A stretch of 64,000 nucleotides of DNA, from positions 744,001 to 808,000 of the forward strand of contig NW_020194685.1 of assembly GCF_002865645.1 (NCBI RefSeq). The letters are read 5' to 3'. The notes under the pieces were generated by a model, which was not told the DNA's origin, did not search any database, and saw only the letters and a program-made list of their open reading frames with translations. Every line of letters starts with the position of its first letter. The first letter of the stretch is position 1. Position numbers and translations under genes: made by a program. The stretch comes from Hyaloscypha bicolor E. Lineage: Eukaryota > Ascomycota > Leotiomycetes > Helotiales > Hyaloscyphaceae. This document shows positions 49,131-60,992 of the stretch, one piece after another.

Positions 49131-51184
49131 TTACCCAACTAAAGTTCTCTCAGTGGAGGATCTTGTCACCCAACTCTTCCAAGTCCTACTCTTATCCCTC
49201 GACATCTTAGGCGTGACACTCTCCTCATCAGTTACATCGGTTACCCTTTCCTGGGCCCCGCCTTTCACTATTTCCTCCTTCTTTTTGACTAGAGCGTCAG
49301 GCATACTCCCATTGGTCTCCTCTCTCACACCTCTCTCAAGCCACGGCGTGACCATTTTCCACAGCCAAGGCTGTGCATGGATAACAAAAGACTGGATGAG
49401 AGCCACTAGACATATGAAGAAGACCGCCGTGATACCGAATGCCTTCGGTGTCTGTGGGAAAGGGATGGCAGCTTGCTGCATGCTGAAGACAGCAGCCGCT
49501 AGTCCAAATGGGTAGAGGAGCTGTGGATTCCCAGTTAGCAAGAGAAGAGTAATCTCCTCTTTGATTGGGAAATAGAAATACATACGTTGACGGTAAAGAC
49601 GTTGGTGAATTCATTCTTGTCAGCTGTCTGCTTTTGGCCAAGCAACAGGCTTAATTCCAGCTACATTCCAGTCGTCAGCAAAACTTCTTCTTGCCCTAAG
49701 CAACACTGGTTGCAAGTAGTCGTGTGGTGGCACTCACAGCTTTCTTGTAATCCGCACAACTCTTGTCGAGCGCAACTATCTCGCTAAGATATCCACGCAG
49801 CTCACGATACTTCGCTTTGATATTCTTCGTCGAACGGCAACGCGCAGCGGAGGCCTCGAATGCTTGACTTGTCTCTCTGGCAGCGGCATGAAGGTCGTCG
49901 GAGAAGTACTGCACATCTCCGTCTTCGGAGTCGAAAGCGCGCCATGCCTCGACTGTGGCCAAGAGCACATTGCGAGGCTTGGTCAAGACCCTCATCATTT
50001 GGAGAGTCCACTCGAAAGCTGCTTGTATCTCAGTAGTTTGGTGCCGTGAAGTGGTCCGTCGGGGGGACAAGCTAAATGGATGGTCTTTCATCTGTTCAAT
50101 AGGTCAGTATTCGAATACAATCTTTGATATTTAAAGGTGAGGGTTAAGCTCATACATATTGATCGAACGCAGAGTTCAGTTTATGTACCAGATTTTCATA
50201 GTGTCCCGTGACTTGGTCAATCCGGACCTCGAATACCTTGATCCACCAGTCGCGTGGTCTCCAGATCGGAAGGTTTGCCTCGACTTCGCCGTCGCCTGCT
50301 ATTTGATCGAAGCACATATCCGATTCCGGTGCTTCAGCCAGCTCACCGTCAACCTCAGCGTCAACGAAACCATATCCGGTCCATCTCCAGTCGTCCGTTC
50401 CAGTTACCACACACGATATCTGGGCTTCCTGCATACACCAAACCTCCTCTGGCTCTGAGGACCGGCTGTTGGAGTCACAGGCATCGAGCCTCAAGAAGGA
50501 AAGATCTGTCCAGCCTCTGTCGGGCTTCGTCTTGACAGTGCCCTGAGGGGTTTTGTCGGGTGGCGTGGATTTTCTCATAATAAAGAAAGGTAGGTGGAGT
50601 TCCAGCTGGAATCTAAGACAGCCCGCAGAGGGTATCTTGACCCCAACGGAGGGCCGGAATACGAGATGCCTGTAGATAGTACTTCGCAAGGCACGAGCAT
50701 GGAGCGATGATGCCGTAGCTGCCAGAGCATGAATACAGTCCGGATTCAAATCCGAAACGTAGATTAACCTTCTTGCCGCGTTACATAATTTCTCATGATT
50801 GAGTTGTTTCTCCGCCAAGGCCCGTAGTAATCCAGTCGCCGTCAATGGGTTCTCATGTACCCTCGTGTCTCCACTTCCCTCAAAGCCAGGACTGTTCCTG
50901 TCATCAAGCCAGACGGTCCTCAGGCTTCCTGCCGATCCTTTTCCTTTCTCGACGTACTCGAGATTCGTACCCCGACAGAAGCTTTCCACCACGTCGACCT
51001 CTAAAGGGGCGGTGGTGTCCCGAGAGTCGATAAAAAAGAGGCCCAGATCGTCTCCATCGGCGTCCTGAGCTTTCCTGGCTTCGACGAGTCGCTCTTCATC
51101 TGTTATCGAACGGGGAGAGGAGAATTCAGCCCACCAGCTGTTGCCAAAGCTGATGTGGCCGGCGGATACTGGTTTGGGATTCAT
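49131..51184 (-). CDS. CorA-like (Mg2+ transporter-type) fungal membrane protein, intact paralog
   Basis: Protein of 615 aa from exons 51184-50156, 50091-49738, 49660-49586 and 49520-49131; all junctions keep frame. A long cytosolic N-terminus contains the family blocks RRLIYVSDLNPDCIHALAAT, TIYRHLVF, LELHLPFF, MQEAQISCVVTG, WTGYGFVD and PRDWWIKVFEVRI. A coiled-coil-rich stretch (MMRVLTKPRNVLLATVEAW, ELRGYLSEIVAL) follows, then two hydrophobic helices near the end (LLYPFGLAAAVFSMQQ and FGITAVFFICLVALIQSFVI). This architecture is that of the divergent fungal CorA-like proteins. The GMN signature of true Mg2+ channels is not visible (YPFGL at its place), so transport of Mg2+ is unproven. The gene at 55737-63733 is its paralog in the same orientation. 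Confidence 0.78.
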
Positions 51185-53252
51185 GTCTCGTGACGCAGTG
51201 GCTTGGCAACTCTAGCGAGAGGTGAAGGATGAGAGTGTTGAATTTTCAAGAAGTTCATGAGAGTTCTCTGTATTAGATGCAGACTGATCTGAAAGTAGCT
51301 GGGATGGAGGCCAGTTTAGAGATTTGGTTCCTGGATTGCGGAGTTAAGATTCTGAAACTGATATTCCAAGGCATCCCGGCCAACGAGAGGCACGAGGAGC
51401 GGTCTGTACCTGAGGTAGAGGATGATGGTCGGGCAAGATTCTAACTGTCTTGCGGTGCTCGCACAAAAGGGAATCTGCATCATATAGTGTGCTTTAGCGT
51501 GTGACTCCATGCCAGCGGTCAAGCAGCCGTACTTGGGTATTTGACAGGAACACAGGATGCACCCCATGATACCTCCTTTGGACCGCCTGTCCACCACCCT
51601 CCAGACGCCGACTCGCCAGTAGTTGTACACCGCTTGAGTACTGATGGAGCGAGTGCTAACACCATTTTGCACCCTCACCGTTTGAATATCTGTCGGATTT
51701 CAGCTTGTGAAGGGTGTTTGAAGGATAGGGCTGGGCATCAAGGCTGCACTTCTAAGGCCTCGGGCGTTCATAGCAACTGAATTCTAAAGCATGTGAGCCT
51801 GGAGTAGAATTTATCCTCAATAACCACTCACAAATTAACACATTTCTGTCGTTCAGTCAAGTCACCCGGCCCTCCTCAGTGTGGTGTGCGAGTATTGGGC
51901 ACTGAAAATTTCGGGTAGCTTTAGGTTTCGTCTTTTGGCTGCTGAAGCGAGAAGCGAGAAGATGAGAGCGGGTAAGGCTGATCGATTTCTGGTCCAGGCG
52001 GTCACGCAGAATTGCGAATGTGAGGCTGTTGGGCACCAAAGCATCTCGGCAAATCCGTCGAGCTGACATTCTTGGTCGCGAAATACCACTGATTTGGACA
52101 GGGCGGCGGACGGGCCGTGCTGCTGCTGGAACTGTCGGCGATTGGTTCAGCGGCGCGAGGTGCATCCGAGAAAGCGGGGGCACGGGGGCACCTCGTTATC
52201 CAGAGCCTCAAACCCTGTCGAGTTGTGCAGCGGCAGGATTCCGAGCTTCGATGTCTCTTGGGCTCAAAGGTGCAGAAGTCGGGAGGCATAGATATCGAGA
52301 GTTGCGAGGAGAAGGATAGCTGGAGCTGGAGCTGCATTTTAGAGTGCCATGCCTGCTTCTCGACCAAGACCAAGTTTGCTCTTTCTTTGGGCTGCAACCC
52401 TTTGACAGCATCCATCATAGCCCGGTGGGTTGTCGTCGCAGGAGCAAACCAACACAGCCTAAAAGACTCCAAGCGTGTACCCGCCCAATTTAACCACTTC
52501 AGCATACAGTTTTCAGACGCCAAGGGCGTACTTTGTGATGGGTGGGTAACGGCAATGACATGAGGGGATTAGAAGGACGAACGTGTCTACCATCTCTAAA
52601 TAAATCTATTACATAGCAAAACGACTTTTTAAAAATCCAACTCCTAAAGGCAGGAAAACGCTTTGCGTTAAGCAAAACAGTTAACCACCACACCGCTGAA
52701 ATGAGCACAAAAGAAAACAAGCTTTTCCACACTGAATAAAAATACACTAAATAAGAGATGCCCACTGGTGGGATTATAACAATTCTCGCATAGACAAGAA
52801 AGGAGTGCAAAGCCACCGGCCAAGGAAACGCCGTGATTGAAACGCCGCACAGAATGCTCAGAGAACAAGGCCTGAAACCAATACAAGTGCGAAGATGATG
52901 AAATTAACGTATTTGGAAGATCAAAATGCTGGCAGGTCGATAGCAGCCGCTCGGGAGGTTCTTTCGAATACGAAGGGCCAGCCAGCCCTCTTAACAGTTG
53001 ATAACATCGAGTTTTCGATCCCAAGGAAAGTCAGTCTACACGTTGTAGGTAGGCCCATAATCTGGGTTCGCGTACGCAGGAAGGTCGACAGCAGTCCAGA
53101 GAGTTCTGTCGGTAGAGTCGCAGTGCTGAGATATCAACGCTGACCCTGCAATTCAATCCGTTAGTCTGTGAGTCTGAGCTCCCACGCTACTACGACTTAC
53201 GCAGTGACTATTCCTTCTACCAATCTTTTGTCTCATGCTTACTGCCAAACGG
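51185..53252. other. Intergenic, no gene supported
   Basis: About 2.1 kb upstream of the CorA-like gene. It contains open frames on both strands around 51860-52560, overlapping in antisense, none with a recognisable domain. The promoter of the CorA-like gene must lie just beyond 51184. Confidence 0.5.
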
Positions 53253-53965
53253 CTAGTGTCCTCGAACTTGTACTCTAGTCGTTTTACAGTAAGCACATCT
53301 GTATACACCGCAATCGGGGCATTGCTCGAGCTGGATATTGATATTTCCTCTCCCGCACTGGCAGCATTCCCATACGTGCATGGTCTTGCGCCTGGCAGGT
53401 GGCTGGTGGTATTAGCTTTCTTCCTTGATTGTATCTAGGGGCGGCAGGATACCTTGCGCTCTCGATACACATGGCTGATGTCAAAAGAGTCGTATGATGT
53501 AGCCCTTGTCAAAGCCCCTCCAGCCCCTCCACAGGAAGGAGCGGCACGGTTCCATGTCCATGTGCTAGCTCCGCAGGTATCGCAGGTATCGCAGGTATCG
53601 CAGCTTACATAGTTATCATGGCCGGAGGGCAATCCGTCGAGAAGGTAGGCCGAGGAAGGAGGGTCTGGGCCTGGCTAGTCTCGCACGTCAGTGGTTGCGG
53701 GGTTGAAGGCGGAATCTCAGGCACACAGTGAAAATAGAAGGGAGGAACTCACATCATCGATAGCGGGAAAAGCTTTGCCGTGAGTGGTTGATTCTCCCGA
53801 GAGCAGCCCGGATGGTTCATCGGTTGTCTGCGACGTCTCCCGATCGAGGGGGGCTAACAACGCGTCGAGCTGGCGTTGCTGCTGCCCTCCCAACGAAGAC
53901 AACAACCCTGGCACATGGCCGACTGACGGACCAGCAGCTCCAAGTCTTTCACTCCTACAACTCAT
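53253..53965 (-). CDS. Small cysteine-rich (CxxC zinc-ribbon-like) protein, function unknown
   Basis: Predicted protein of about 136 aa from exons 53965-53753, 53674-53609 and 53384-53253. The N-terminus is Ser/Gly/Gln-rich and disordered. The last exon encodes a compact cysteine module, WECCQCGRGNINIQLEQCPD running into CGVYRCAYCKTTRVQVRGH, that is four CxxC-like pairs (CCQC, CPDC, CAYC) suited to metal binding. Small proteins with this W-x-C-x2-C layout are frequent in Pezizomycotina and mostly uncharacterised. Intron 2 (53608-53385) is long at 224 nt and starts within a 9-bp tandem repeat; if retained, it adds CDTC repeats and then a stop. The start is the ATG nearest the conserved part; the frame is open upstream. 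Confidence 0.6.
53573..53603. repeat. Nine-base tandem repeat (GCAGGTATC)n
   Basis: Three full copies and a partial fourth of GCAGGTATC, lying just inside the proposed intron 2 of the small cysteine-rich gene. On the coding strand it reads as repeated Cys-Asp-Thr. Confidence 0.9.
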
Positions 53966-55736
53966 GATGTTGAAGGAATGAAATAAAAAATCTCGAGCCA
54001 AAATTGCCCTTGCGTTCCAATTCGCGTGTTTTCCCGGCCAATCGCAAGCCATCGCGGAGCAGCGCTGAATTGGCCAATGAATGGGGCAACAAGTGAATGT
54101 TAAGGGCCGAGCAGGATCGGCTCCCACTATTATAGATTTCTTCGAGTCAGGGAATACGATCTTGTACTACGTACAGGGTGCTTTAAATGTTAACTCTGTC
54201 TAACTGCATACAGCACGACAGGCTGGAATCAAGACAGGTGATTGGTCAGACCACCCTGCGATGCTAGCTATTTCGCTGATAAAACCCCTGTAAACAGGTG
54301 ATAATTAACAATTATTTCGACATGTAGGTTGTACAGCTGCGGAACTCTCCATACTGTCTCCCGTACCACGCCTGACCCTGCGGGTCTGCTGTCTTCCGCC
54401 CGGTCTGAGGTTGTTCGGGGAGATGCATTGTACACCGGCACATTTCTGCCCAGCTAGTTGGTCTGCCTCTTCTCCTGGTTGAGAAGATAGGTAGGGCATG
54501 TGGAGCCTCCTGCCACGGACCCAGGCACAAAATGCTGCACAACAGACATGCCCTCTCGAACCCAGCCTGCACTCTTCAACCTTAGCGTTTTCACTAGGGG
54601 CACTGGACTCAATACGAGTCAAACGGAAAGCGATCCGACGAGAGCATGGAATCAGAGGAAACGGGATGTTTGGCTTGTGCGCGTGACGGTTTAGGAAGGG
54701 AGGACTTGGGATTTCCGGATAGGAGCAGTACAGAGACGGGTGTCACGGGTCTCACCGTCCCGAACACCCATGATAGAATCCCCTAACGGAAAGTTTTCAT
54801 TTCTGAGTTTGAATGAAAAAGCTCTAGGAAATTAACGAATGTTACACGACACAACTGGACTTCGAGGCCTCCCCCACCAAGATCCAGCCTTCTTATGGAA
54901 TGTCATCGAACTATCATTTCTCCGCCTCTCAGTCCGGTGAAGGAGCGGCCAAAATTTCCCTCATCGAAGAAAGCTCTCTATGATCGGTCTTTTCCTCGGA
55001 CTTCTCCTATTCGAAAGAAGCGTCAGTCACGGTTGTATATAAAACTTGAGGTCTTCGACCATACCAACTATTCGCCTAATGGCAGATTCCTGGGGCAGTC
55101 ACAAGAGTGGCTCCGAAGATAGCAGCCCAACCGGGTTTGTGGTGAGGACTAAGCAGACGTGGCCCTTCTGGTGTTCCGCTGACTGAAGGTACAGTACGTA
55201 CCCCGTACCAAGGCAACGGTACCACCAGTGGCGCATTTATATTTCTTAGCTAAAAACTTAGTTTTTTAAAACTTTAGTTACTTTGCTTAGCGAAATTACT
55301 ATTTCTAATGAATAGAATATTATTAGTTTAAAGGCTAATAATATTAAAGAATTACTTGCTATAAAAGAGGCAAGAATTATAAGTTAAATGGAAAGATTAT
55401 AGTTTGAATTAGAGAACAGGTGAGTAAGGATTACTTACGTTTGTCCAATGTATTCGTTGTTTGTCAGCGGCGGGTTAAGAGTGAAGCCGTCTCTGCCATA
55501 CGTTGCTTATGGGTGCAAAGGCTTGAATATTGACATGTGCTATACAGGTGTACGTTCTCCAGAAAGTCGCGTCCCTGATATCGTTGACTGGATTCGTTTG
55601 AAAGCTGGACTAAGGTAGTCTTCGATCCACGTTGCATAGCTATGACCCCGTCCTCTAGGCTTTCGCTGAGTCTCGTCACTCGCTTGCCGGGGCGTGTTGA
55701 CCGGGAGATTCAAGTTCTCGGCCGGCGGAATGGTTG
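53966..55736. other. Intergenic region with a second AT-rich island
   Basis: About 1.8 kb without a supported gene. Positions about 55235-55430 form an AT-rich island (for example TTAGTTTTTTAAAAC and many TAA/TTA words) with normal composition on both sides. Short frames at 54305-54700 show no domain. Confidence 0.45.
55235..55430. repeat. AT-rich island, possible mutated repeat remnant
   Basis: About 195 bp of strongly AT-biased DNA with sharp edges, downstream of the broken CorA-like gene. No terminal repeats or coding content are visible. It may be a RIP-mutated fragment; this is inference from composition. Confidence 0.35.
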
Positions 55737-56895
55737 TCATTCAGCATTTGGACTTTCCAGGTTTAGAGGATGTTGTGTAGATGTCTCAACGTCGTTGTCG
55801 TCCACTCCACGTTCCACATCCCAGCTAGAGCGCTTTCGAGAACTGCGATTAATCCATAAGTTGACGAAAAGTCGGGTCCAGCCGTGCCAGCGGAATAAGG
55901 AAACGATTGACGCCGCTATAAGGAAGCCCAAGGCAAATAACGCAACTATAAATCTTCCAAAAGTCGGAGTAAAAGGCAGAACTCCTGGTGCGGTACTGAA
56001 CAGATTTGCCGCGAGGACTAGTGGTAGATATGCCTAAAGACTTCGTCAGCAAAAATCCATTAACCGATGAACCATTAAACTGTGGTCTCTGTAAGACAGC
56101 TTACAATCGTGATGACAACAAGAATTTGATTTTGCCGCGCACTCTTCATCTGTAGGAGTTTGGACTCATGATCTTCTTGGCTGAGGTGGACATTGACCTA
56201 GGTCAAGTATTATGCTTAGCAACTTGCAAGTCAAGGTTATGAAGTGCGTTCCTCAAGTTCTGACATCTGAGATGGCTTACCAGGAGTTCATTCTTGAGCC
56301 TTCGGAGTTTCTTCAGAATGTCCTTGAGATCTAAGAACACTGTGACAACCGCAGCAACACAAGTTCTCAGCTGTGTTGAGGTCGCCAAGTATTTATCATC
56401 CAAAAGAAAGTACCCGATTTCGTTCTGCTGGAATCTGTCCCACGCTTCTACAGTATCCCCAAGACGATTTGTCAGGGGCTTAACGAGCATTAACATCTGG
56501 CTTCTCCATGCCTGCTCTTCACGTATACCTTGACGCGGCTGTGGATGTCTAAAACCCTGGGGAAGCGTTGCGTTCCTTTCACAACTATTAAAAAGAGGAA
56601 TTAGTCTACGAAATCTGCTTTTGATAGGCAGAACGATGGAAAGAACTTGGAACGGAAAGTATTTGGAGGGGAAAAAGAGTCTTCTTCGTGATCGAGATGC
56701 TTGGTTTGAGTCGAAAAGCCAAGATAACAGAACATGGATCTAAGAGGAAGACCTACCGTGCTATGTCTTTCTCTACTGCATCAATTATGGCCCTCCATTC
56801 TCGCCGAACTTGTCTTATTCGAGTCTCGAATACTCTAAAGAAGTACTCCCTAGGTGTCGGAGGAAGTTCATTCCAAACGGTTCGATCAGCTGAAA

Positions 56896-56903
56896 GGGGA
56901 TCG
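56896..56903. repeat. Target-site duplication, left copy (ggggatcg)
   Basis: Eight bases immediately left of the transposon end are identical to 62437-62444. Eight base pairs is the hallmark duplication length of hAT elements. A 7-bp reading is possible if the right-end G is counted as part of the element. Confidence 0.85.
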
Positions 56904-56996
56904 CAGTGTGGGCTCCGATAAATTATCGATCGAAATTATCGATTAGTAATCGTTATCGGCTAAGCGATCGATAAACGATCAATATCGATAATTATC

Positions 56997-57480
56997 ATCA
57001 ATAAAAGTGGGCCCAGCCATTAAACGAGCCCCATTACGGCTTTCTAGTTCAATTATAAACCAATTAGTATTAAGATTAGTATAAAAGTATACTATTATTA
57101 CTATACTATTAGACTTTTTAACTTTTTATTTAATAGTCTATTATATAACATAGACTAGCTAGTATTTAATCCAGTTATTAATAATTCCATTAATAAAAGT
57201 GGGCCCAGCCAGCCCTTAAGCAAGCCCCATCGCCTCAATAATCATTAATAAAAGTGGGCCCAGCCAGCCCTTAAGCGAGCCCCATCGCCTCAATAATCAT
57301 TAATAAAAGTGGGCCCAGCCAGCTATTAAGCAAGTCCCATCACATAAACATCTCGCTTTCTAGTTCAATTATAAACCAATTAGTATAAAGATTAGTATAA
57401 AAGTAGACTATTATAAATATACTATTATACTTTCTATTTAATAGTCTATTATATAACATAGACTAGCCAGTATTTAATAC
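56997..57480. repeat. Subterminal direct repeats of the transposon (55-bp tandem units and a ~130-bp duplication)
   Basis: A unit containing AATAAAAGTGGGCCCAGCC occurs at about 56997, 57190, 57245 and 57300; the last three are tandem with a 55-bp period and also share TTAAGCAAGCCCCATC. Around them, a block of about 130 bp beginning CTTTCTAGTTCAATTATAAA occurs twice (about 57038-57180 and 57354-57480). Subterminal repeats of this kind bind transposase in other hAT elements; here that role is inference. Confidence 0.85.
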
Positions 57481-57590
57481 ATAATACTAAGATTTATACT
57501 ACTATTTCTTCCAAAAAAGATTAAAATTTTCATACTCTCTTTTATTCTCTCTTTAATATATAATAGTACTTTATCTTCCATTATTCAAAC

Positions 57591-59780
57591 ATGGCTTCTG
57601 AATCTGCCTTATTAATCTATTAAGCCTCTACTAATATAGACTCGACTTAATCCAAATCTAATTCCAAATAGGGAGAACTTGCAAGAGCTATTTGGGCTTA
57701 TACTCGTCTCGGGTATCTAGATACAGGAGAACTACCCAAATACTACTATTGTCTTCCTTATAAAAAGGAAAATCTACCGAATATTTATTTGACTTCAGTC
57801 TCTACTAATTAATGCAATTATCTTAAGTTAGTATATAATATTACTATTAAGAGCGGATCGGAAATCAGTCCATTTTAATTAAAAGTAATTAACTAGCTAT
57901 AATAGCTTTACTTATAAATAGAGTTATCTGGCCAAATAACTGAAATTAATATATATATCTTTTAATAATACCTTAATCGGGTAGTAATTTATAAAGCTTT
58001 AATTTCATTAATTATTATCTATAATCTACCTTTTCAAATAATTAAATAGCCCGAATTTCATACCTTTTATTAAGTACTTAATCCAGAATCTCAGCCCTTT
58101 CTTTCTATAACTTACTCTTATATAAGAAAAAAGCTTAGGGAGTACTAGATTAGCTTAAAGGATATTATATAACGAAAACTCTAGTCTGTAGTTTCAAGTA
58201 TTCATCTCGCTCTTAATATCTGGACTTCTCTGCAAGGATATCTTCTTTTAGATATTATTATATATTTTATTAAATAACAAGATAAGAATTATATAAAGGC
58301 CCTTCTAGCTCTTTATATAGTACCAGGTTATTTAGGAGAAAACCAATTTACGGTTTTATAACCTGTACTTTAAGACTATAGTATTACCAAATAACTTGGA
58401 GCTATTATTAGTAATAATACTAATATAAATAGTATATTATATCAAGCTATTCAGGCTTATTTACTAAGGGAAGAAGGATTAGAATAGAATACTTTGTAAT
58501 AGCGGGTTCATTATTTAGGACATATTATTAACCTTTCTATATAAGCCTTTTTATTTCATAATATTTTTATAAATAGAGAATTAGAGGCATTTAATAAGTA
58601 AGAGAACTTGGGAGATTTGGAAGCCCTATTAAGTAATAAGGAAAAACAAATAAAATTTCGACTTTTGGGACCATTAGGCCAGCTTTATAATATTATTATA
58701 TATATTCGTTACTCTCCTAGTTAGATTACCAGATTTAAAGCTCTTACTAGGAGAATAATTCCTCTTAATAATCGGATATAATAGAATAGCTAGTATATAA
58801 TACTTAATATTACTCTTTAGTAACATACTTATCTTAATACCTATTACAAGAAGTATCTTGCAAATCTGAAATCAGATTACCTCAGTCCGGAAGACTAGGA
58901 AAGGCTTCGGATAATTTCTACCTTTCTCAAACCATTCTATAAAGCTACTCTTGAGACTCAAGGAAATACTATAATTATTAATCGGGTACTTTTTATAATA
59001 GATATTTTAATTCGAGTATTTAATAGATTACTAGTAAATAATAATTTTTATACTAATTTTTATACTAATCTTTATACTAATCTTTATACTAATCTTTATT
59101 ACTTGAATTAATAATACTAACTATAGTATAATAGAATATATATATAAATAATAAAGACTTTTATACTCGAATCCGGAAAGAGTAGGAGGTCTTTAATACA
59201 TATTACCGCAAGTCCGATAATACGCCTCTTTATACTACTGCTCTTATACTTTATCCGAATCGCTATACAAAGTATATTAGGGCTAATTAGGAGAAAAGAT
59301 GGGTTTAGCCTACCTTAACTAAAGTCAAAAAGCTTTAGGAGAAATATCGAGATTAGATATCTACCCCTAATAGTTCGGTACTAGTCGAGGAAATTAAATA
59401 GCTAGTAGAAAAAGAACTAGATAATTTTAATGAGATTACTCAGATATTAGGGAAATATATACGGCCGGTAAGTTAAGATAAATATAAGGATTATTATTAG
59501 AAGGAGCTATATAATATTAGGGACTTGTCTATACTTTAATAGTAGTATTAAGATATATAAAGAAGGTACTGGCCAAAGCTCTCACTTATGGCAATTAATA
59601 TTCTCTTAATTCTAGTAATAAGTACTAAAGCAGAGCAAATCTTTTCAGGTACTCGCTATATAGTATTATGGGATAGAACCCAAATAATAGCTAAGACTTT
59701 AGAGATAATAGAATATTTAAAGTATTAGAAAAGAAATAGGATTTTGAGTATTTTTATTAATACTAGTAAAAGGTAGTAAG
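57591..59780 (+). pseudogene. hAT transposase relic with hATC dimerisation domain
   Basis: A reading frame can be followed from ATG 57591 for about 730 codons, interrupted by many TAA/TAG/TGA codons. Near the start it reads ELARAIWAYTRLGYLDTGEL and KYYYCLPYKKE, fitting a BED-type zinc finger. About 58195-58370 reads IHLALNIWTSLQGYLLLDII and then VPGYLGENQF, matching the hAT catalytic-region pattern (xDLWTS..GENxA). About 58520-58560 contains GHIINLS, also typical. The C-terminus (about 59570-59735) reads YWPKLSLMAINIL then AEQIFSGTRYIVLWDRTQII, the hATC dimerisation motif. No functional transposase can be made. Confidence 0.85.
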
Positions 59781-59899
59781 ATTAGTATAAAAATTAGTAT
59801 AATTGCAATTGTTTTCTTTATAATTTATAACTACTAGTATCTCAAAGACATAGTACCTAGCTAACTACCGCTTTTACTAAAGAAGTTTCTCAAATATTA

Positions 59900-60992
59900 T
59901 TAAGTAGCTATAGTATCTTTCATAACCCATAACTTAGAGTTAGATAGAAAGACATATTAGTACAAGCCATTCTTTGGCTTCTTTCTAGTATATACTAGTA
60001 ATATTACTATTTTGTAGCCTTTTCGAGATTTAGTAAAGAAGTGAAAGCTAGTAGTATTTAACTCAGCCTCGGATTCTGGCTACTAAGTAGTAGGACCAGG
60101 AAGGTTAACCCATTTATTATCTCCTCATACCTAACTAGCCAAGTTTCTCCAAATAGCCTTTTCGCCTGGTATAAAGAATTTAGTAGGACTAATAAGTATA
60201 ATATAATTACTATATAATAATTAGTAATTAATATAAAGATAAGTAAAATCTATACCTACTATATAATAATCTAATCTTATAAAACAAGGATCTCTTCTTC
60301 TTTTGCCAAGTTTCCTGCTATACTATAAACTCAATATACTTATATTTCTATTTTAGTTAGTTTTATACTAATCTTTATACTAATCCAAAAAGAGGTTATA
60401 TACCTTGGCCAAAGCTCTTTATATACCATTAGCCTTTTCTTTCATTTTATTCTCTGGAACTCGCTTAATCTCTTTCTCTTGATTAAGCTTTTCCTTAGTC
60501 TTCCATATCTCCTCAAACTATATATTATTCTCGGAATTATATTTAATATCTTCTTATACCGGATTACTATTATCCCAAACTATATATGAGCCACTATACT
60601 TACTATAGCTAAGTAATTATTCAACTGCTTTCTAATTCTTTCCTTATTATTCTCTAAAGCCAGATTAGTATAAAGATTAGTATAGGAATATTCTGAAAAT
60701 ATCTCCTTAATTTAATACTTATAATAGACTCCTATACCATTTCCTACTATCTTAATAGTAAAGTACTCTTATATACTACCGAGCTTACTACCTTGCGTTT
60801 TGCTACTATAATTATACCTTGATCTACTGCCTTCGCCTTCTTAATCTTAGTACGGATAGGGTCTTTTGCAAGAGCTTTATTATACTTGTATGCTTTTATA
60901 GTATTTGGGTTTTGAGACAGATCCGTTAGTACTTTTCTCTTGCGAGCAGTAGTACGGACAGATCTAATAGAAGAGGCTAGTTGAGATACCAT
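59900..60992 (-). pseudogene. Unidentified reverse-strand gene relic inside the transposon
   Basis: An 81-codon open frame (60992-60747) starts MVSQLASSIRSVRTTARKRK and is rich in Lys/Arg. Beyond its stop, coding-like text continues leftward with scattered stops, including a Lys/Glu-rich helical stretch (EEIWKTKEKLNQEKEIKRVP at about 60520-60450) and KFFIPGEKAIWRNLA and NTTSFHFFTKSRKGYK near 60190-60020. I do not recognise the family. Its start faces the histone-like relic (540 bp apart), and its 3' end faces the transposase. The basic composition would suit a nucleic-acid or chromatin contact, but this is speculation. Confidence 0.5.

Noticed and set aside
52002..52563. Long overlapping antisense frames (149-174 codons)
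   Set aside because: Both strands are open, as expected from local base composition. Neither translation shows a family motif or splice structure.
53573..53603. Short evenly spaced repeats, as in a CRISPR array
   Set aside because: The units are only 9 bp, without spacers, in a fungal nuclear intron. This is a simple tandem repeat.
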